Shown here in pieces: positions 61,500-64,000 of a DNA stretch of 64,000 bases. The position numbers and the translations under genes are program-made. Origin of the DNA: Hyperoplus lanceolatus (lineage: Eukaryota > Chordata > Actinopteri > Uranoscopiformes > Ammodytidae); NCBI GenBank assembly GCA_026929865.2, contig CM049395.1, positions 10,623,501-10,687,500 on the forward strand, written 5' to 3'. Every line of letters starts with the position of its first letter. Within the stretch, counting starts at the first letter, position 1. Below the pieces are notes generated by a model. The model was not told the DNA's origin. It saw nothing but the letters and a program-made list of their open reading frames with translations, and searched no databases.

Positions 61500-62408
61500 A
61501 CGTCAACAGTGGGTCCTGGCTACCAGGAGCCCCACGCACAGCTGCAGGCGCCCCGAGTTCGGGTGCCACATGTGTCCGCCTACCTGAGATAAAAGGTCCT
61601 GTCTCCCTGGAAGGCACCAAGGCTCTCCTTTAGGAGTTTAGTAACGCTGGGATCCATGGCCTTCCTGGCCAATGTGGAGCCACCAAATGTAGGCTGTACC
61701 TGCAATGCTGGACCCCATCCAGTGTTGTCAGTAACAAAAGAATTGTAGGAAATGCATAAAGCAGGCTGACTGGCCAAGCATTAGCCAGAGTGTCCTGCCT
61801 TAGGGGACTGGTCCTCTCCATCTAGGAGGACCCAGGGGGACAGTGGGTCATCTCTTCGGAAGCAAAGTGATATGCCACTGCCCTGCCATACTTGTCCCAA
61901 TCATGCCCACCACCTCCGGATGGAGTCTCCTCTCCCCGGGGGTGGCCCTTTTCTATCGCTGTGTTCCGGACACCTGGAACTTGGACAGCCTAGATAATGA
62001 TAATTAGATAATGCTGAGGTCAGCATACTTATCAGTCGAAGGAAGAGGCTGTACTCCAGCAGCCTCCATTGCATGAAGTGCTGTAGTAGCTGCTGAACAG
62101 TAGCTACGCGCTACGGAGAAAGGCAGGCTCGCATGGCCGCCGAGTCGAGCACCAGCTGAGCTGTAATGGTGGCAGGGATGCTGCCACACACTGTTAATAT
62201 ACGCAAAGCCAGGGACGGCCCAAACGGAAGAACCCTGAACTGGTACACCTTGCCCAGAAATGCAAAGGGGAGGACCACCTGTGACATTGGGCAGTAGGGA
62301 CTTGAAAGTAGCATCTTTCAGGGCTATGACACAACCCAGTCCGCCTGAGCGATAGACTGGAGGACCCCTGCAACACGCAGCATGGGGAAAGGAAGAATCG
62401 TGAGGCAC
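61500..62408 (-). pseudogene. DIRS reverse transcriptase / RNase H, degraded
   Basis: Three minus-strand frames share the remains. 'LKDATFKSLLP' (about 62310) and 'LPFAFLGKVYQFRVLPFG' with 'SLALRILTVC' (62314-62111) match the palm region of DIRS reverse transcriptase. Further on, 'DTLANAWPVSLLYAFP', 'LHLVAPHWPGRPWIP' and 'LGAFQGDRTFYLR' (61821-61580) match the region after RNase H in vertebrate DIRS polyproteins. Multiple frameshifts. The YIDD-type active site was not found in frame. Confidence 0.8.
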
Positions 62409-62483
62409 TGATTCCGCCGTCTTAGTCCAGAACGGGGCGACCCCACCCCACCTCCTGGTACCTGAACTTCGGTTGAGTAGAAC

Positions 62484-63690
62484 CTACCGAGCATCGAGTA
62501 GCACCCCCAAGGACTCTGGGGGAGGGCGGAGGCTGGACGCCGACCTCCTGGCGCCTGAAATGCAGCTGTAGCGCAGTGTTACGGCGCTGTACAGAATGTG
62601 CTGAGAAGCACTGGCCGCTTGATTGCCCACCTGAACGTGGTTGAAGCTATTGGCACGGGGTACCACAGAGGTTCCCGGCCTGGAATCAGGCAGAGGTGCA
62701 CGTCGCAGCGTGCTACTACTGTCTAGCCTGGTCAACCTGAACACTTCGCACCGGGCCTGAAGAGCAGCTGGCCGAACGTCTGGCCTGGAATCACTGGAAG
62801 AGAACGGAGGGTCTGTCGACACACCTCCGACTGGGACGACTGCGCCAGCCAACCCTGGCGGAGCGCCACGTCACAGTTGACCTGCCTAGCTCCCTAAGTC
62901 ATAATGCAAAGTCTGCAGTGAAGCATCACTGAGGGTCCATGCTGAGTGATCAGCACCTGACCCGAGCCAGGACTGTGTGAGAAAGCAAATTCCCAGATGG
63001 CCCACACAGGCAGCAATGTCGTAACTCCTAGTAAGGAGGTCGCCTGAAATCCGGCACTGGGGCCGAGGGCAGCGCACATTGGCTCTCAGAGCCTCGTCTG
63101 GGGAGACAACCAGGGATGCTATAGCAGGCTCAATCGGAGCTACCAGTCCAAGCCCTAACTACCAGCATTGTGCATGGCTGCCAGAGCTCTGCTGTCACTA
63201 GTGTGATGGGAGAGAGCCCTTAAATCTGGCCAGCATCTACGGAGCTCTGCGGAATAAGGCTCAGAGGGAGGCACACAGAAACAGAGGATTGAGGGCCTGT
63301 AGAAAAGAAGGCATTCGTGGGTGCAGATGAAACCAGAGCTTCATCTAACCCCATACTTGGCGAGTCACGGATGGACACTGACCCTCTAGCCGAGCTGCCC
63401 ACCTCTAAGAGGTTACAGGACGCAGCTGTGGACAGCATGCCATCCCCTGTAGTAGGAAGGATGCCCAGCCGCAAGGTTACTCACTGCCACTGGTACCATG
63501 AGCTGGTTGGAGGCTAGTAGAAGAGCCTCTACCTAGCAACCTAAGTGCCTGAGACATGAAACTACAGTTCATGCATGGGTTATCTGACAGCGCTTCCCTC
63601 AGGTGCTCAACCCTGAGACCTGCAGGGCACTTGTCATGGCCATTCCCCACTGTATTGAGGTCATGAAGGCGTAAGCTGCCCACTGTCGAG
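62484..63690 (-). pseudogene. Probable DIRS gag region, degraded
   Basis: Broken minus-strand frames (63683-63477, 63474-63220, 63077-62886, 62852-62484) lie upstream of the reverse transcriptase, where gag belongs. The first contains 'RVEHLREALSDNPCMNCSFM', resembling a Cys-containing segment near the start of vertebrate DIRS gag. Recognition rests on position and weak sequence wording, so it is less certain than the recombinase. Confidence 0.55.
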
Positions 63691-63715
63691 CCAACTAAAT
63701 ATGCATCTGACTAAG

Positions 63716-64000
63716 GTATGCAACCGGGCTTCAGGCGAGAGCAACCGAGCCACGGCGCGACACTGCCAGAATAATACAGCGGCGGTGCAAAACTATAGCG
63801 CCCACTGGCGAGCAAATTACAGTAGCCTGCACAGACACAACAACCGTGTGACAGCTAAAATAACACAGCGAAGGCGACTCTGGGAAACCCAAGACACTCC
63901 CTGGCGAGCAACCAATGTATGCAACCAGGCTTTAGGCGAGAGCAACCGAGCCTCGGTGCGACACCCATGGACATATAAGAAGGGCGACACCGCTAGAATA
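63716..64000. repeat. About 200-bp tandem repeat at the window edge
   Basis: Two copies of 'tatgcaacc(g/a)ggctt', then 'aggcgagagcaaccgagcc' and 'gcgacac' start at 63716 and 63916, giving a 200-bp period; the second is cut by the window end. Shorter echoes (ctggcgagcaa) occur at 63809 and 63901. It lies upstream of gag, so it probably belongs to the 5' region of the DIRS element. Confidence 0.7.

Overview
The window looks like a gene-poor, repeat-rich stretch of a ray-finned (teleost) fish genome. It is AT-rich, has spliceosomal introns and many long (CA/GT)n and (AT)n microsatellites. Most recognisable features are transposable elements of kinds familiar from teleosts: an L2-clade LINE with a CCTTG-repeat tail, hAT and PIF/Harbinger miniature elements, a DIRS retrotransposon and an ISL2EU-type DNA transposon. 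I found no bacterial genes, tRNA/rRNA genes or CRISPR arrays. All calls come from reading the sequence; no database search was run.

Layout. 0-17 kb: mostly non-coding DNA with scattered miniature elements (2.65, 8.65, 10.3 and 11.9 kb), an E-box-rich stretch (9.6 kb), microsatellites, and a GC-rich promoter-like segment at 16.3-17.1 kb that ends in a candidate first exon with a consensus splice donor. This is the only hint of a host gene. 17-28 kb: microsatellite-rich, with a large imperfect inverted repeat at 21.1-24.1 kb built from four copies of a GGACCA-rich module and carrying a hAT miniature element in its central region. 24.6-32.3 kb: relics of three Harbinger-like elements with Myb/SANT-like coding remains, then one hAT-type element nested inside another. 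32-42 kb: mostly unassigned, with two TA-flanked miniature elements. 42.1-51.5 kb: a cluster of nested elements: a hAT element with 8-bp target duplications containing a LINE tail; a 2-kb hAT element; a TTAA-flanked element split by a 3-kb L2 LINE; and a second, unsplit copy of that TTAA element. 53.5 kb: a solo LTR.

54.09-64.0 kb is the most informative region. A degraded DIRS retrotransposon (gag, RT/RNase H and tyrosine recombinase on the minus strand) has been interrupted by a 5.9-kb transposon with 67-bp terminal inverted repeats differing at one base. That transposon carries two convergent multi-exon genes. One is an apparently intact 415-residue SWIM zinc-finger plus YqaJ/lambda-exonuclease-type nuclease gene (six exons). 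The other is a THAP-domain plus DDE transposase gene (two exons) with two frame disruptions. Both start codons lie within about 10 bp of the inner edge of a terminal repeat, so the repeats, or sequence beyond them, probably supply both promoters. The transposase would cut and join DNA at the termini; what the nuclease does in transposition is not established.
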